Origin: Ardenticatenales bacterium
GTDB taxonomy: Bacteria; Chloroflexota; Anaerolineae; Promineifilales; Promineifilaceae
Assembly: GCA_020634575.1 (NCBI GenBank)
Contig: JACKBM010000010.1
Location: 68,390-132,389 of the forward strand
Direction of reading: 5' to 3'
Length of the DNA stretch: 64,000 nucleotides
Shown: one piece after another, positions 1 through 7,657 of the stretch
Layout of the letters: each line of letters starts with the position of its first letter
Numbering within the stretch: the first letter of the stretch is position 1
Notes under the pieces: model-generated
Told to the model about the DNA's origin: nothing
Databases searched by the model: none
Seen by the model: only the letters and a program-made list of their open reading frames with translations
Program-made: the position numbers and the translations under genes

Positions 1-375
1 TAATTCCGGTCAGTATAACACAACTGAAAAGGTGGAAGCTGGCTGGGCCAACAAATTTTGAAGGTAAAGGCGATACTGTCAGGTACGGCGCTGGTTATCT
101 CTGCTGGCGCTGGGTCTAAGTAGTACCAGACGCCTATTTGGAATAAGACCCGGGTCCCTAAAATAGGAACTAGCTCCTATCCACTGTTCCCCGCAAAGGA
201 CCGCAGGAGCTTCCCCCACGAGGCGGCCTCCCCACCAGGTCGCCTTCTTTTTTTGCTGACCGACCGGTACCAAGTTCCCATCAACTACGAGCAGAATGCG
301 ATTACAATGCCTGCAGAGGTGCTACCTCGTGGGGTGGGATGATCCCGCAAACAGCATAAATATGTTGAGGGACGC
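1..375. other. Gene-free stretch, possible structured RNA
   Basis: I see no convincing gene here. A 64-codon minus-strand frame at 79-273 has no recognisable domain and no clear ribosome site. The DNA is rich in self-complementary pieces: ATAGGA (163-168) with TCCTAT (175-180), GACCCGGGTC (148-157), and a longer-range match between CCCCACGAGG (about 213-222) and CCTCGTGGGG (about 326-335). A factor-independent terminator follows directly on the plus strand. Together this suggests the 3' part of a plus-strand non-coding RNA or a long untranslated tail of a gene outside the window. I looked for the hallmark sequences of RNase P RNA, tmRNA and SRP RNA and did not find them. Confidence 0.3.
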
Positions 376-408
376 AAAAGGGCAATCGCATTGGTGATTG
401 CCCTTTTT
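376..408 (+). terminator. Factor-independent terminator
   Basis: AAAAGGGCAATC (376-387) pairs with GATTGCCCTTTT (396-407) around an 8-nt loop, and the 3' arm runs into a T tract. It ends whatever is transcribed from the left edge of the window and isolates lepB from it. Confidence 0.85.
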
Positions 409-497
409 GTTGTGGGAGCAGAAAAAACTCGTTTGTATCGGGCTTGCGGGCAGCAGGCACACTGCGTAAGTGGGATTAAGTTTTTGCCCAGGGGGGC

Positions 498-526
498 TTG
501 TGATGGTCTGGCTTACCTTTTATAAT
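498..526 (+). promoter_or_regulatory. Sigma-70-type promoter for lepB
   Basis: TTGTGA (498-503), a 17-bp spacer, then a perfect TATAAT (521-526). It lies about 60 nt upstream of the lepB start and downstream of the terminator at 376-408, so it is well placed to drive lepB. Confidence 0.7.
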
Positions 527-587
527 CCGTGATGATGTGGGTCTGGTGGTAAGCCATCGGACCACTTTTAGCTGACGAGTCAATCAT

Positions 588-1202
588 TTGTTATCCTCTG
601 AAGATCATTCCCCGACCGCTATTCCGGCCGAATCCATACGCGACGACGAAAAAATGCCGGCGCCGGAAGTGCCCATCAGCTACGTCATCCGTGATATTGT
701 TGAGACCATCGTCCTGACGTTGTTGGCGTTCTGGCTGGCGCAGTCGGTCATCCAGGGCTTCCGGGTGACGGGGCCGAGTATGACGCCGACGCTGCTGGAT
801 GGTCAGTTCCTCTTCGTCAACAAGCTGGGTTATTTCCTTGAAGCGCCGGAGCGGGGTGACATCATCGTCTTTTGGCCGCCCTATGAGAGTGAGGACCGGC
901 TAATCAAGCGGGTTATCGGTATTCCTGGCGATGAAGTGGCGGTCCATGATCAGCATGTTTTTGTCAACGGCGTGGAGCTGGACGAGCCCTACATCAATGC
1001 GGATCCCAGTTATTCCGGGGAGTGGCATGTGCCCGAGGGTGAATTTTTTGTGCTCGGGGATAACCGTAACAGCTCCTATGATGGCCACAACTGGACATCC
1101 TTTGTGCCCAGAGATAATATTGTTGGCAAAGCGGCGATCATTTACTGGCCGGTACCCAATTGGGGACTGGCCCCCCATGTGCCCATCCTGGCTGACAACT
1201 GA
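588..1202 (+). CDS. lepB: Signal peptidase I
   Basis: Membrane-bound serine protease that removes signal peptides from secreted proteins on the outer face of the cytoplasmic membrane. 204 aa from a TTG start; an ATG at 654 is an alternative start. Residues about 32-55 form the single N-terminal membrane anchor. The catalytic Ser64 lies in GPSMTPTL and the general-base Lys107 in RLIKRVIGIPGD. The late box GDNRNSSYDG is intact. The length fits the short Gram-positive-like type. Its substrates in this window would include the secreted protein at 10419. It is probably transcribed alone from the promoter at 498-526; a repeat cluster separates it from the BMC operon. Confidence 0.95.
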   Translation: MLSSEDHSPTAIPAESIRDDEKMPAPEVPISYVIRDIVETIVLTLLAFWLAQSVIQGFRVTGPSMTPTLLDGQFLFVNKLGYFLEAPERGDIIVFWPPYESEDRLIKRVIGIPGDEVAVHDQHVFVNGVELDEPYINADPSYSGEWHVPEGEFFVLGDNRNSSYDGHNWTSFVPRDNIVGKAAIIYWPVPNWGLAPHVPILADN

Positions 1203-1292
1203 CCCTTCGCTGCGCTCAGGGTGACAGGCACCTCGCTGCGCTCGGTGTGACGCCTCGCTGTGCTCGGCGTGACAGGCGTGACAGGCGGGTGA
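1203..1292. repeat. Degenerate direct repeats after lepB
   Basis: Three imperfect copies of a CTCGCTGCGCTCGGTGTGAC-like unit begin immediately after the lepB stop codon and end in a GTGACAGGC duplication. They are intergenic. The reading frame open from 1247 is a product of this repeat, so the next gene is started at 1328. Confidence 0.7.
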
Positions 1293-1327
1293 GTAGGGCA
1301 ATTGCCGCTATAACTGGGAACGGTCCA

Positions 1328-2026
1328 ATGGATCCTGATGAGTTGGAAAAGATGGTGCGCAAGGTGGTGGCCCGGACTTTGGGGCAGCGTTCTGGTCGCC
1401 TGATTGTTGATGAAGAACTGATTCGGACCTTGCCCGCCGGGCAGCCGTATGAGGTACCGGCCGGTGCCCTCGTCACCCCCCTGGCTCGCCAGGCCGCCCT
1501 CGAGCTGCAAATTAAACTGATTGAAGGTAATTCTACGCCGGGCCCCAAAGCTGGCGCCGCTTTACCTGGCGCGCAGACGGTCGCCATCGGCGCCGACCAC
1601 GGCGGCTTCAAACTCAAGGAACTCCTCAAAAAACAACTGGCTGACGCCCACTACAAAGTAGTTGATTGCGGCACCCATTCTACCGACGCGGTTGATTATC
1701 CTGACCAGGCGTATGCGGTCGCTCGCCTGGTGGCGGATGGGACGGCCTGGCGGGGCATCATCATTGATGGCGCCGGCATCGGCAGTTGTATGGCCGCCAA
1801 CAAGGTGCCGGGCGTTAGGGCGGCGATGTGTTACGATCAGGCAACCGCCGTCAACAGTCGCGAGCATAACAACGCCAATGTCCTGACCCTCGGGGCCGGG
1901 CTCATTGGCGATAACCTGGCCAAGGCGATCGTGACGACCTGGCTGAGCACCGAGTTTGGCGGCGGCCGTCACGGGCGGCGGGTGGATAAGATTGACGCCA
2001 TCGAAAGGCGGTATACGAAGCGATGA
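1328..2026 (+). CDS. rpiB: BMC-associated ribose-5-phosphate isomerase B
   Basis: Predicted to interconvert ribose-5-phosphate and ribulose-5-phosphate inside a microcompartment. 232 aa from ATG 1328. Residues 1-20 form an amphipathic helix typical of encapsulation peptides. Residues about 25-66 resemble the N-terminal segment of the BMC proteins EutT and EutQ, including the motif [17 protein letters not shown]. The RpiB/LacA domain starts near residue 84 ([16 protein letters not shown]) and contains [14 protein letters not shown] and [11 protein letters not shown]. Oddity: the loop that normally carries the catalytic Cys (CGTGxGxSIAANK in E. coli) reads [13 protein letters not shown], with Asp147 at the Cys position and Cys154 seven residues later. 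It overlaps deoC by 4 nt. The isomerase fold is sure; activity on ribose-5-phosphate is inferred. Confidence 0.88.
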   Translation: MDPDELEKMVRKVVARTLGQRSGRLIVDEELIRTLPAGQPYEVPAGALVTPLARQAALELQIKLIEGNSTPGPKAGAALPGAQTVAIGADHGGFKLKELLKKQLADAHYKVVDCGTHSTDAVDYPDQAYAVARLVADGTAWRGIIIDGAGIGSCMAANKVPGVRAAMCYDQATAVNSREHNNANVLTLGAGLIGDNLAKAIVTTWLSTEFGGGRHGRRVDKIDAIERRYTKR

Positions 2027-2907
2027 ATCAGTACGATAGACAGACCGTAGAGCGCATCATCGAGGAAGTCACCCGTGAGGTAGTCCTGCGGCTCAACCAG
2101 GCGCAGAACGGGGCGCCGGCCTGTGATTGCAGCGCTGGTGGCGCCGCCTGCGCGGACTGCGTCAACAAGATGGCGGCCGCCGGGGCCGACCGGGTTTCCG
2201 GCCGGTTGGGCAACAAATCTTACCAGAGCGACGTGGCCCGGCTCATCGACCATACGCTGCTGAAGGCGGACGCCAGCCAGGACGAGATCGCCCAGCTCTG
2301 CTACGAGGCCAAAACCTACAATTTTGCTTCGGTCTGCGTGAACCCGGCCCATGTCAAGCTGAGCGCCCAACTGCTCAAGGGTTCCCCGGTCAAGGTCTGC
2401 ACCGTCATCGGCTTCCCGCTGGGGGCGTCGGCCTCGACGACCAAGGGGTTTGAGGCGGGCCAGGCGATTCGGGACGGGGCAACTGAGCTGGATATGGTGA
2501 TCAACGTCGGCGCCCTGAAGTCGCAGGATTATGACGCCGTCCTGGAAGATATTGCGACCGTTGTGAGCGTTGGTCATGCCAGCAATGCGCTGGTCAAGAC
2601 GATATTGGAAACGGCGCTGCTGACGGATGAAGAGAAGGTGATCGCCTGCCAGCTGGCCAAGGTGGCGGGCGCGGATTTTGTTAAGACGTCGACCGGCTTT
2701 GGGCCGGGTGGGGCGACGGTTGAAGATGTGCGCCTGATGCGTCAGGTCGTCGGCCCGGATATTGGCGTCAAAGCGTCTGGCGGCGTGCGCACGTTTGAGG
2801 ATGCGCAGGCGATGGTGGCGGCGGGGGCGACCCGTTTGGGCGCCAGCGCCGGGGTACGCATCGTCAGTGGACAAAGCGCTGGGGCTGTGTCAAAATCCAC
2901 CTACTGA
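2023..2907 (+). CDS. deoC: BMC-associated deoxyribose-phosphate aldolase
   Basis: Class I aldolase cleaving 2-deoxyribose-5-phosphate to glyceraldehyde-3-phosphate and acetaldehyde. 294 aa, longer than the usual 220-260 aa because of an N-terminal addition. Residues 7-24 ([18 protein letters not shown]) form an encapsulation-peptide-like helix. A linker follows with four cysteines (Cys34, 36, 43, 46) in a CxC...CxxC arrangement. The TIM-barrel domain begins near residue 70, with Asp157 and Asn161 in ELDMVINVG, Schiff-base Lys221 in DFVKTSTGF and Lys250 in VKASGG. It is translationally coupled to rpiB (4-nt overlap) and overlaps the next gene by 1 nt. The toxic aldehyde product explains encapsulation with the aldehyde dehydrogenase at 5538. 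Confidence 0.93.
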   Translation: MNQYDRQTVERIIEEVTREVVLRLNQAQNGAPACDCSAGGAACADCVNKMAAAGADRVSGRLGNKSYQSDVARLIDHTLLKADASQDEIAQLCYEAKTYNFASVCVNPAHVKLSAQLLKGSPVKVCTVIGFPLGASASTTKGFEAGQAIRDGATELDMVINVGALKSQDYDAVLEDIATVVSVGHASNALVKTILETALLTDEEKVIACQLAKVAGADFVKTSTGFGPGGATVEDVRLMRQVVGPDIGVKASGGVRTFEDAQAMVAAGATRLGASAGVRIVSGQSAGAVSKSTY

Positions 2908-3164
2908 TGCCTATGATTTGCACTCAATGCCGCATTGGGCGGCTGCACGATATTCAGGCTCCCTACATCAAGGAGTTTCAGGGGCAGATGCTGGTCTTTT
3001 CGAATGTACCGGCCGGTCGCTGTGATGTCTGTGATGAGGTTGAGTATGATATGGCCTTTATGACCCGGTTGCTCTGCTTGCTGGACCCGGAGTACATGGC
3101 GGAGGCGGCCGACATCGTCAAACGCCACACCCCCCAGCCCAACCAGGCCTGGCATTTTCTTTAA
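2907..3164 (+). CDS. YgiT-type zinc-finger protein
   Basis: 85 aa with two CxxC pairs (CTQC at the N-terminus, CDVC near residue 39), as in the zinc-binding N-terminal domain of MqsA/YgiT. The DNA-binding helix-turn-helix half of MqsA is absent. The ATG overlaps the deoC stop codon by 1 nt, so it belongs to the operon. Family members of this size often sit beside small toxin genes, but no toxin partner is visible here. A role as a metal-binding regulator or accessory of the microcompartment enzymes is possible; function unknown. Confidence 0.75.
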   Translation: MPMICTQCRIGRLHDIQAPYIKEFQGQMLVFSNVPAGRCDVCDEVEYDMAFMTRLLCLLDPEYMAEAADIVKRHTPQPNQAWHFL

Positions 3165-3170
3165 AGAGGA

Positions 3171-3296
3171 GCCACGGATTAACACGGATTTGGCACGGAT
3201 TATTTGGTGATTTGGTCTTGATTGGCCATATCATAAATCGGGATATGACCTTCCCACTCATTCTAAATCCGTGCAAAATCCGTGTTAATCCGTGGC
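3171..3296. repeat. ATCCGTG-type inverted-repeat element, copy 1
   Basis: Left arm 3171-3202 has GCCACGGATTAACACGG followed by TTTGGCACGGATT. The right arm 3264-3296 is its near-perfect reverse complement, with about 60 bp between them. Related elements occur at 42327-42430 and 46336-46409. The arrangement resembles a small non-autonomous element. Confidence 0.8.
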
Positions 3297-3317
3297 CAAA
3301 AATTCCCGGAGTGAGAC

Positions 3318-3959
3318 GTGTCTTCTGTTGAATTGCGTAGTTATGTGTTTTTGGACAGCTTGCAGGTGCAGCACGCCTCGTTTTTGGGGACGGTGGCCCG
3401 GGGCTTTTTGCCGTTGCCGGGTGACGCCTCGCTCTGGATTGAGATCTCCCCGGGGATTGAGATTAACCGGATCACCGATGTCGCCCTGAAGGCGACCGGG
3501 GTGCGGCCGGGGATGCAGATCGTGGAACGGCTTTATGGCTTGCTGGAGGTTCATTCCAGCAGCCAGGGCGAAGTTCGGGCGGCAGGCCAGGCGATTCTGG
3601 AGGCGCTGGAGCTGCATGAAGAGGATCGCCTCAAGCCCAGCGTCATCTCCAGCCAGATCATCCGCAACATCGACCCGCACCAGGCGCAGCTGATCAACCG
3701 GATGCGCCACGGGCATATGATCGTGGCCGGGCAGACGTTGTATGTGATGGAAGTGCAGCCGGCGGCCTATGCGGCCCTGGCCGCCAATGAAGCGGAAAAA
3801 GCGGCGCGGCTGAACATCCTGGAAGTCCAGGCGTTTGGCAGCTTCGGCCGGGTTTACCTCGGTGGTGAAGAGCAGGACGTGATGGCGGGTTACCAGGCGG
3901 CCATTGATGCCGTCGAGTCTATGACCGGCCGGTCCCAGGCCACCAAGAAATCAGAGTAA
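3318..3959 (+). CDS. BMC-T tandem-domain shell protein
   Basis: Trimer-forming shell protein with two fused BMC domains (about residues 4-105 and 112-205), which would occupy a hexamer position in the microcompartment facet. 213 aa from a GTG start, with a GGAG ribosome site just upstream. The first half has the [15 protein letters not shown] and [15 protein letters not shown] strings typical of EutL/PduB-like tandem proteins. The second half repeats the same plan ([34 protein letters not shown]). It lies between the aldolase cluster and the BMC-H gene. Whether the pseudohexamer pore is gated cannot be told from sequence alone. Confidence 0.88.
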   Translation: MSSVELRSYVFLDSLQVQHASFLGTVARGFLPLPGDASLWIEISPGIEINRITDVALKATGVRPGMQIVERLYGLLEVHSSSQGEVRAAGQAILEALELHEEDRLKPSVISSQIIRNIDPHQAQLINRMRHGHMIVAGQTLYVMEVQPAAYAALAANEAEKAARLNILEVQAFGSFGRVYLGGEEQDVMAGYQAAIDAVESMTGRSQATKKSE

Positions 3960-4002
3960 CTAATAGCTAACAGCTAACAGCTATTAGCTGTTAGCTGACA
4001 GC
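3960..4002. repeat. AGCTGTTAGC-type repeat, copy 1
   Basis: Alternating AGCTAACAGCTAACAGCTA and TAGCTGTTAGCTGACAGC arms form an inverted repeat immediately after the BMC-T stop codon and just before the strong AAGGAGA ribosome site of the BMC-H gene. Related copies lie near 8804-8836, 8946-8985, 29170-29197 and 58531-58557. Confidence 0.75.
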
Positions 4003-4017
4003 TTCAAAGGAGAAGAT

Positions 4018-4308
4018 ATGGCAGATGCATTAGGCATGATCGAATGTCGCGGTTTTGCGGCCATGGTCGAAGCGTCGGATGCGATGGTGAAGGCGGCTCG
4101 TGTGGAGCTGGTCGGCTACGAGAAGACCGGCGGCGGCTTTGTGACCGCCATTGTGCGCGGTGACGTAGCGGCCGTGAAAGCAGCCGTCGAAGCGGGTACC
4201 CGTGGCGCTGAGAAAGTCGGCGAAGTGGTTTCCGTCCATGTCATCCCGCGCCCGCACGGCAATGTTGACCAGGTCCTGCCGCTGGGCCGGCAGGATGCGA
4301 CTGATTAA
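4018..4308 (+). CDS. BMC-H shell protein (PduA/CcmK family)
   Basis: Main hexameric shell tile. 96 aa, a single BMC domain of normal length: [20 protein letters not shown] at the start, the [25 protein letters not shown] core, and [10 protein letters not shown] at the end. It has the best ribosome site of the locus (AAGGAGA, 4009-4015), as expected for the most abundant shell protein. It is the only single-domain BMC-H in the window, so the facet would consist of this protein plus the two BMC-T proteins. The pore loop region (GGGF) is small-residue rich. Confidence 0.97.
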   Translation: MADALGMIECRGFAAMVEASDAMVKAARVELVGYEKTGGGFVTAIVRGDVAAVKAAVEAGTRGAEKVGEVVSVHVIPRPHGNVDQVLPLGRQDATD

Positions 4309-4322
4309 CCAGGCGTGGCAAC

Positions 4323-4610
4323 ATGTATTTAGGTAAGGTCGTCGGTACTGTCGTGGCCTCGCAAAAAGAGGCGTCGTTGGAAGGGCTCAAATTTTTGACC
4401 GTCCGGCGGCTGACGATTGATGGCCAGGAGACCGAAACCTACGTGGTGGCGGCGGATGCCGTTGGCGCCGGTCTGGGCGAGGTGGTGATGATCGCCACCG
4501 GCAGTTCGGCCCGGCAAACGGTGATGACCGACAAGCGGCCCTGTGACGCGGTCGTCATGGCCATTGTCGATACCTGGGAAGTCAACGGCGACGAAAAGTA
4601 TCGCAAATAA
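4323..4610 (+). CDS. BMC-P vertex protein (EutN/CcmL family), copy 1
   Basis: Pentamer that caps the shell vertices. 95 aa with [20 protein letters not shown] at the start, the [20 protein letters not shown] core and VVMAIVDTW near the end, all diagnostic of the EutN/CcmL OB-like fold. It lies 14 nt downstream of BMC-H. Two further paralogues occur at 9574 and 9865; three vertex proteins per locus is common in BMC operons and may allow mixed vertices. Confidence 0.95.
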   Translation: MYLGKVVGTVVASQKEASLEGLKFLTVRRLTIDGQETETYVVAADAVGAGLGEVVMIATGSSARQTVMTDKRPCDAVVMAIVDTWEVNGDEKYRK

Positions 4611-4655
4611 ATGGGTATTGGCCCCGGGCGCAGGTCCGGGGCCAATTGACATTTG

Positions 4656-5537
4656 ATGACCCCTGCCACGAAGGAGAAACGGACCCAGCTGACGCAGTTT
4701 ATCCGGGAGGTGCTGGCGCCTTTCCCGGAGCTGGTGGGTGTGGTTGGTATTGGTAGCATCGGGACCGGCCGGTGCCGGCCTGATTCGGACATCGACGCAG
4801 TCGTTTTTCTCGACCCGCTGGATCTGTACATTGTGCCGGCGGAAGCGATCTGGGTACCCCAGACCGATACATTCCACTCCATTTTTGCGGAAAGCGAGAC
4901 GCTCGCGGCAGAAGGGATCCCACTGGATTTTCTGCGTCTGGATTTTCAGCTCTGGTCCAAGCCAGACTTTGTCTGGCCGGAAGCGCGCCGGGCTGAGTTG
5001 AGCCAGGGCTGGTTGGCCTATGATCGGGATGGCCGTCTGGCTGAGCTGATCGCCGCGCGCACCGCTTATGGTGAGGCGGAGCAAATCACCCGGCTGGATG
5101 AGGCGATCACCTGGCTGGACCAGCATCTGAACTGGGATGCACCCGAGCAGAATTGGAAGGCCTTAGGCCCCACCATCGCCCATGATCGGTTGCATGCGGC
5201 TTTTCAATACCTGGCGGCGGCGCTTTTTGCCTACAACCGGCGCTGGCTGCCCTGGCGTAACCGGCAGATGAGCGCTTTGCTGGCCTTGCCCTGGTTGCCG
5301 GACCATTTTGACGACTGGGTGTTGCTGGCCAACAACGCGCCCTCCCTGGACAAGGTTGGCTATGACCGGCGGGTGCTGGCGCTGCGGACAATTTTTGACG
5401 ATATTTTGCGTCAGGTCCGGCAGGATGGGTTGTATGGCGACGACCCGATCGGCGCAGCGTTTATTCGGTCGCATGAAGAGCCGGGGCGATCCTGGAATAT
5501 GGCAACGTTCAACGAGCGGCGCAGAAAGGCGGAGTAG
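4656..5537 (+). CDS. Nucleotidyltransferase-fold protein inside the BMC operon
   Basis: 293 aa from ATG 4656. The N-terminal half has the polymerase-beta-type signature: GIGSIGTG followed by DSDIDAVVFLD (about residues 32-53), where the two Asp of DID would bind metal. The C-terminal half is alpha-helical, like the helical domain of kanamycin-type nucleotidyltransferases. The stop codon abuts the ATG of the aldehyde dehydrogenase, so it is co-translated with BMC enzymes. I see no encapsulation peptide. The substrate is unknown: it could transfer a nucleotide to a small molecule, sugar or protein. Such a gene is not part of the SPU core as I know it. Confidence 0.75.
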   Translation: MTPATKEKRTQLTQFIREVLAPFPELVGVVGIGSIGTGRCRPDSDIDAVVFLDPLDLYIVPAEAIWVPQTDTFHSIFAESETLAAEGIPLDFLRLDFQLWSKPDFVWPEARRAELSQGWLAYDRDGRLAELIAARTAYGEAEQITRLDEAITWLDQHLNWDAPEQNWKALGPTIAHDRLHAAFQYLAAALFAYNRRWLPWRNRQMSALLALPWLPDHFDDWVLLANNAPSLDKVGYDRRVLALRTIFDDILRQVRQDGLYGDDPIGAAFIRSHEEPGRSWNMATFNERRRKAE

Positions 5538-6986
5538 ATGGATCAGAAACAAATCCAAACCATTATCGATCAGGTGATGCGCGAGATTGGCGGACCGGCC
5601 GGTGGCCCACCCCCAATCGAACGGCCGGCGCCCCCGCCACCGCCAGAACCGATCAAAGGGGATGACGGCCTTTTTGCCACGCTGGATGAAGCGGTGGCTG
5701 CCGCCCGTTATGCCCACCAGGAACTTAACGCCCTGCCGCTGGCAATCCGCAAAGATCTGATCGCCCACATGCGCCAGGCGGGGCGCCAATACGCCACCGT
5801 GCTGGCGGAGATGGCGGTCAGCGAGACCGGCATGGGCCGCGTCGAAGACAAAACGCTCAAGAACATCCTCAACGCTGATAAGGCTGAAGGGCCGGAAGGG
5901 TTGGACACCACTGCCTGGACCGGCGACAAAGGGCTGACGCTTGTCGAGTATGCCCCCTACGGCGTCATCGGCGCCCTTACCCCCAGCACCAACCCGACGA
6001 GCACGGTGTTGTGCAACGGGATTGCGATGGTATCGGCCGGGAACGCGGTTGTCTTTAACGCCCATCCCAGCTCCAAAGGGGCGACCAACTACACCGTTCA
6101 GATTATGAACCGGGCGATCCAGAAGGCGGGCGGGCCGGCCAACCTGCTCTGCGCCGTGCGCGAGCCCACGCTGGAGAGTGCCCAGGGGCTGATGACCCAT
6201 CGTGGCGTCAACTTGCTGACCGTGACCGGCGGCGCCGCCGTCGTACGGGCGGCGATGCAGAGCGGCAAACGCGCCGTCTGCGCCGGCCCGGGCAACCCGC
6301 CGGTCGTCGTCGACGAAACGGCTGATATCGCGCAGGCCGGCCGGGATATCGTGATCGGCGGTTCCTTTGATAACAACATCGTCTGCACCACAGAAAAGAT
6401 GACCTTTGCGGTCTCATCGATCTGTGATGATCTGATGAATGTGATGACCCGTAACGGGGCGATTAAGCTGAATAGCTGGCAGTTCAACCGGTTGTGGCAG
6501 GCCGTGACCGTCAAGGATCGCGGGCCGCGCAAATATGCGGATATGAACAAAGCATTTATCGGCAAGAACGCGTCCGTGCTGCTGGCTGAGATAGGCATCT
6601 CCGCCGGGCCGGAAGTGCGCCAGATCATTGCCGAAGTGCCAGCCGACCATCCAGCCGTTTGGTCGGAGCAGATGATGCCGCTGATGCCCATTGTGCGGGT
6701 GCAGAACGCGGATGAGGGCATCGACCTGGCGGTGGAGGCCGAACATGGCTTCCGGCATACGGCGGTGATGCATTCCAAAAACCTGGATAACCTGAGCCGG
6801 ATGGCTCGTTTGATGAATTGCAGCATCTTTGTGAAAAATGGACCAAACCTAGCCGGATTGGGCTATGGCGGCGAAGGGTATTGTTCGTTTACCATAGCAA
6901 GCCCAACGGGTGAAGGCTTAACAGGTCCGCGCAGTTTCAGTCGCATCCGCCGCTGCACATTGGTGGACTCCTTCCGAATTGTTTAG
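5538..6986 (+). CDS. BMC aldehyde dehydrogenase, CoA-acylating type
   Basis: Predicted to oxidise acetaldehyde, the DeoC product, to acetyl-CoA with NAD, as EutE/PduP do. 482 aa. Residues 4-18 (QIQTIIDQVMREIGG) form an encapsulation-peptide-like helix, followed by a Pro/Gly-rich linker (residues 19-40). The catalytic domain follows, with LTPSTNPTSTV (148-157), HRGVNLLTVTGG (221-232), the AGPGNPPVVVDE nucleotide-site strand, and the nucleophile Cys283 in NNIVCTTEK. The C-terminal half has FVKNGPNLAGLGYGGEG and FTIASPTGEGLTGPRSF, typical of EutE/PduP. It begins right after the nucleotidyltransferase stop. No phosphotransacylase or alcohol dehydrogenase belonging to the locus is visible. Confidence 0.92.
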   Translation: MDQKQIQTIIDQVMREIGGPAGGPPPIERPAPPPPPEPIKGDDGLFATLDEAVAAARYAHQELNALPLAIRKDLIAHMRQAGRQYATVLAEMAVSETGMGRVEDKTLKNILNADKAEGPEGLDTTAWTGDKGLTLVEYAPYGVIGALTPSTNPTSTVLCNGIAMVSAGNAVVFNAHPSSKGATNYTVQIMNRAIQKAGGPANLLCAVREPTLESAQGLMTHRGVNLLTVTGGAAVVRAAMQSGKRAVCAGPGNPPVVVDETADIAQAGRDIVIGGSFDNNIVCTTEKMTFAVSSICDDLMNVMTRNGAIKLNSWQFNRLWQAVTVKDRGPRKYADMNKAFIGKNASVLLAEIGISAGPEVRQIIAEVPADHPAVWSEQMMPLMPIVRVQNADEGIDLAVEAEHGFRHTAVMHSKNLDNLSRMARLMNCSIFVKNGPNLAGLGYGGEGYCSFTIASPTGEGLTGPRSFSRIRRCTLVDSFRIV

Positions 6987-7045
6987 TTGTTTGCTGTAAA
7001 GCGGGGCGCTTGCCTTTAAGCTAAGAGCAAACACAGGGATTGACG

Positions 7046-7579
7046 ATGGCAAATTATCTTTATCGCCGGCCGACGCAGCTGGACTTATTTACCGATTCGT
7101 ACCGGGTGAGCGGGCGCGCCATGATCGGTACGGGCGGGTTGTACGCCGAACTGGACAATCCAAACTCCTCATTTCTCGAGCTACAGGATGCCTATATTTC
7201 CCGGATTCATGAGCCGGGCGAGATTATCCTCAGCTATGAGACGGCCGCTTTCCGCAAAGATAATATCAATTTCATCATTTTGCAGGACCGCCGCGACGGC
7301 GTTGCTGTGGGTACACAGCATGGCCGTTCCGTGTTTACGCGCGGCCGGCCGATCAACCTGTTTGTGACCGTGCCAGCTTTTGAGATCAGCGGCACCGTCA
7401 TGTACGAAGGATCGCCGACCCCGCAATCATTGGTTGTGCAATCGATTGGCGGCTATCTGATGGCGTTTGACGCCAAGGCGATGGCTTCGGTTCGCCCAGA
7501 CCTGGAATACAGCGGCGATTTGATCATGATTCATAAAGAACGCATTGGCATCCTTTGTCTGGACGCCAAGCGGCAGTAA
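7046..7579 (+). CDS. Uncharacterised protein of the BMC locus
   Basis: 177 aa from ATG 7046; a TTG two codons upstream is possible but less likely. No signal peptide, membrane segment or BMC domain. The sequence is beta-rich, with an alternating hydrophobic pattern and two similar halves (SGRAMIGTGGLYAEL near the start, ISGTVMYEGSPTPQSL past the middle), which suggests a small beta-barrel or a duplicated beta unit. I do not recognise the family. It sits between the aldehyde dehydrogenase and the receiver-ParA gene and probably belongs to the same transcript. It is a candidate partner of that ATPase-like protein or a shell-binding adaptor; this is inference from position only. Confidence 0.6.
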   Translation: MANYLYRRPTQLDLFTDSYRVSGRAMIGTGGLYAELDNPNSSFLELQDAYISRIHEPGEIILSYETAAFRKDNINFIILQDRRDGVAVGTQHGRSVFTRGRPINLFVTVPAFEISGTVMYEGSPTPQSLVVQSIGGYLMAFDAKAMASVRPDLEYSGDLIMIHKERIGILCLDAKRQ

Positions 7580-7657
7580 TTGATACGCAGGCTACTGACC
7601 TGATTGAGTGTTTTGGGTTAGTGGACAGCCAGCGCCATTCAGCAAGGAGGTCACTCC

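Noticed and set aside
1..412. RNase P RNA, tmRNA, SRP RNA or a cobalamin riboswitch
   Set aside because: None of their conserved core sequences was found on either strand by eye; left as unexplained.
900..1629. Minus-strand frames overlapping lepB and rpiB
   Set aside because: Shadows of well-supported plus-strand genes; they also run through the repeat cluster at 1203-1292.
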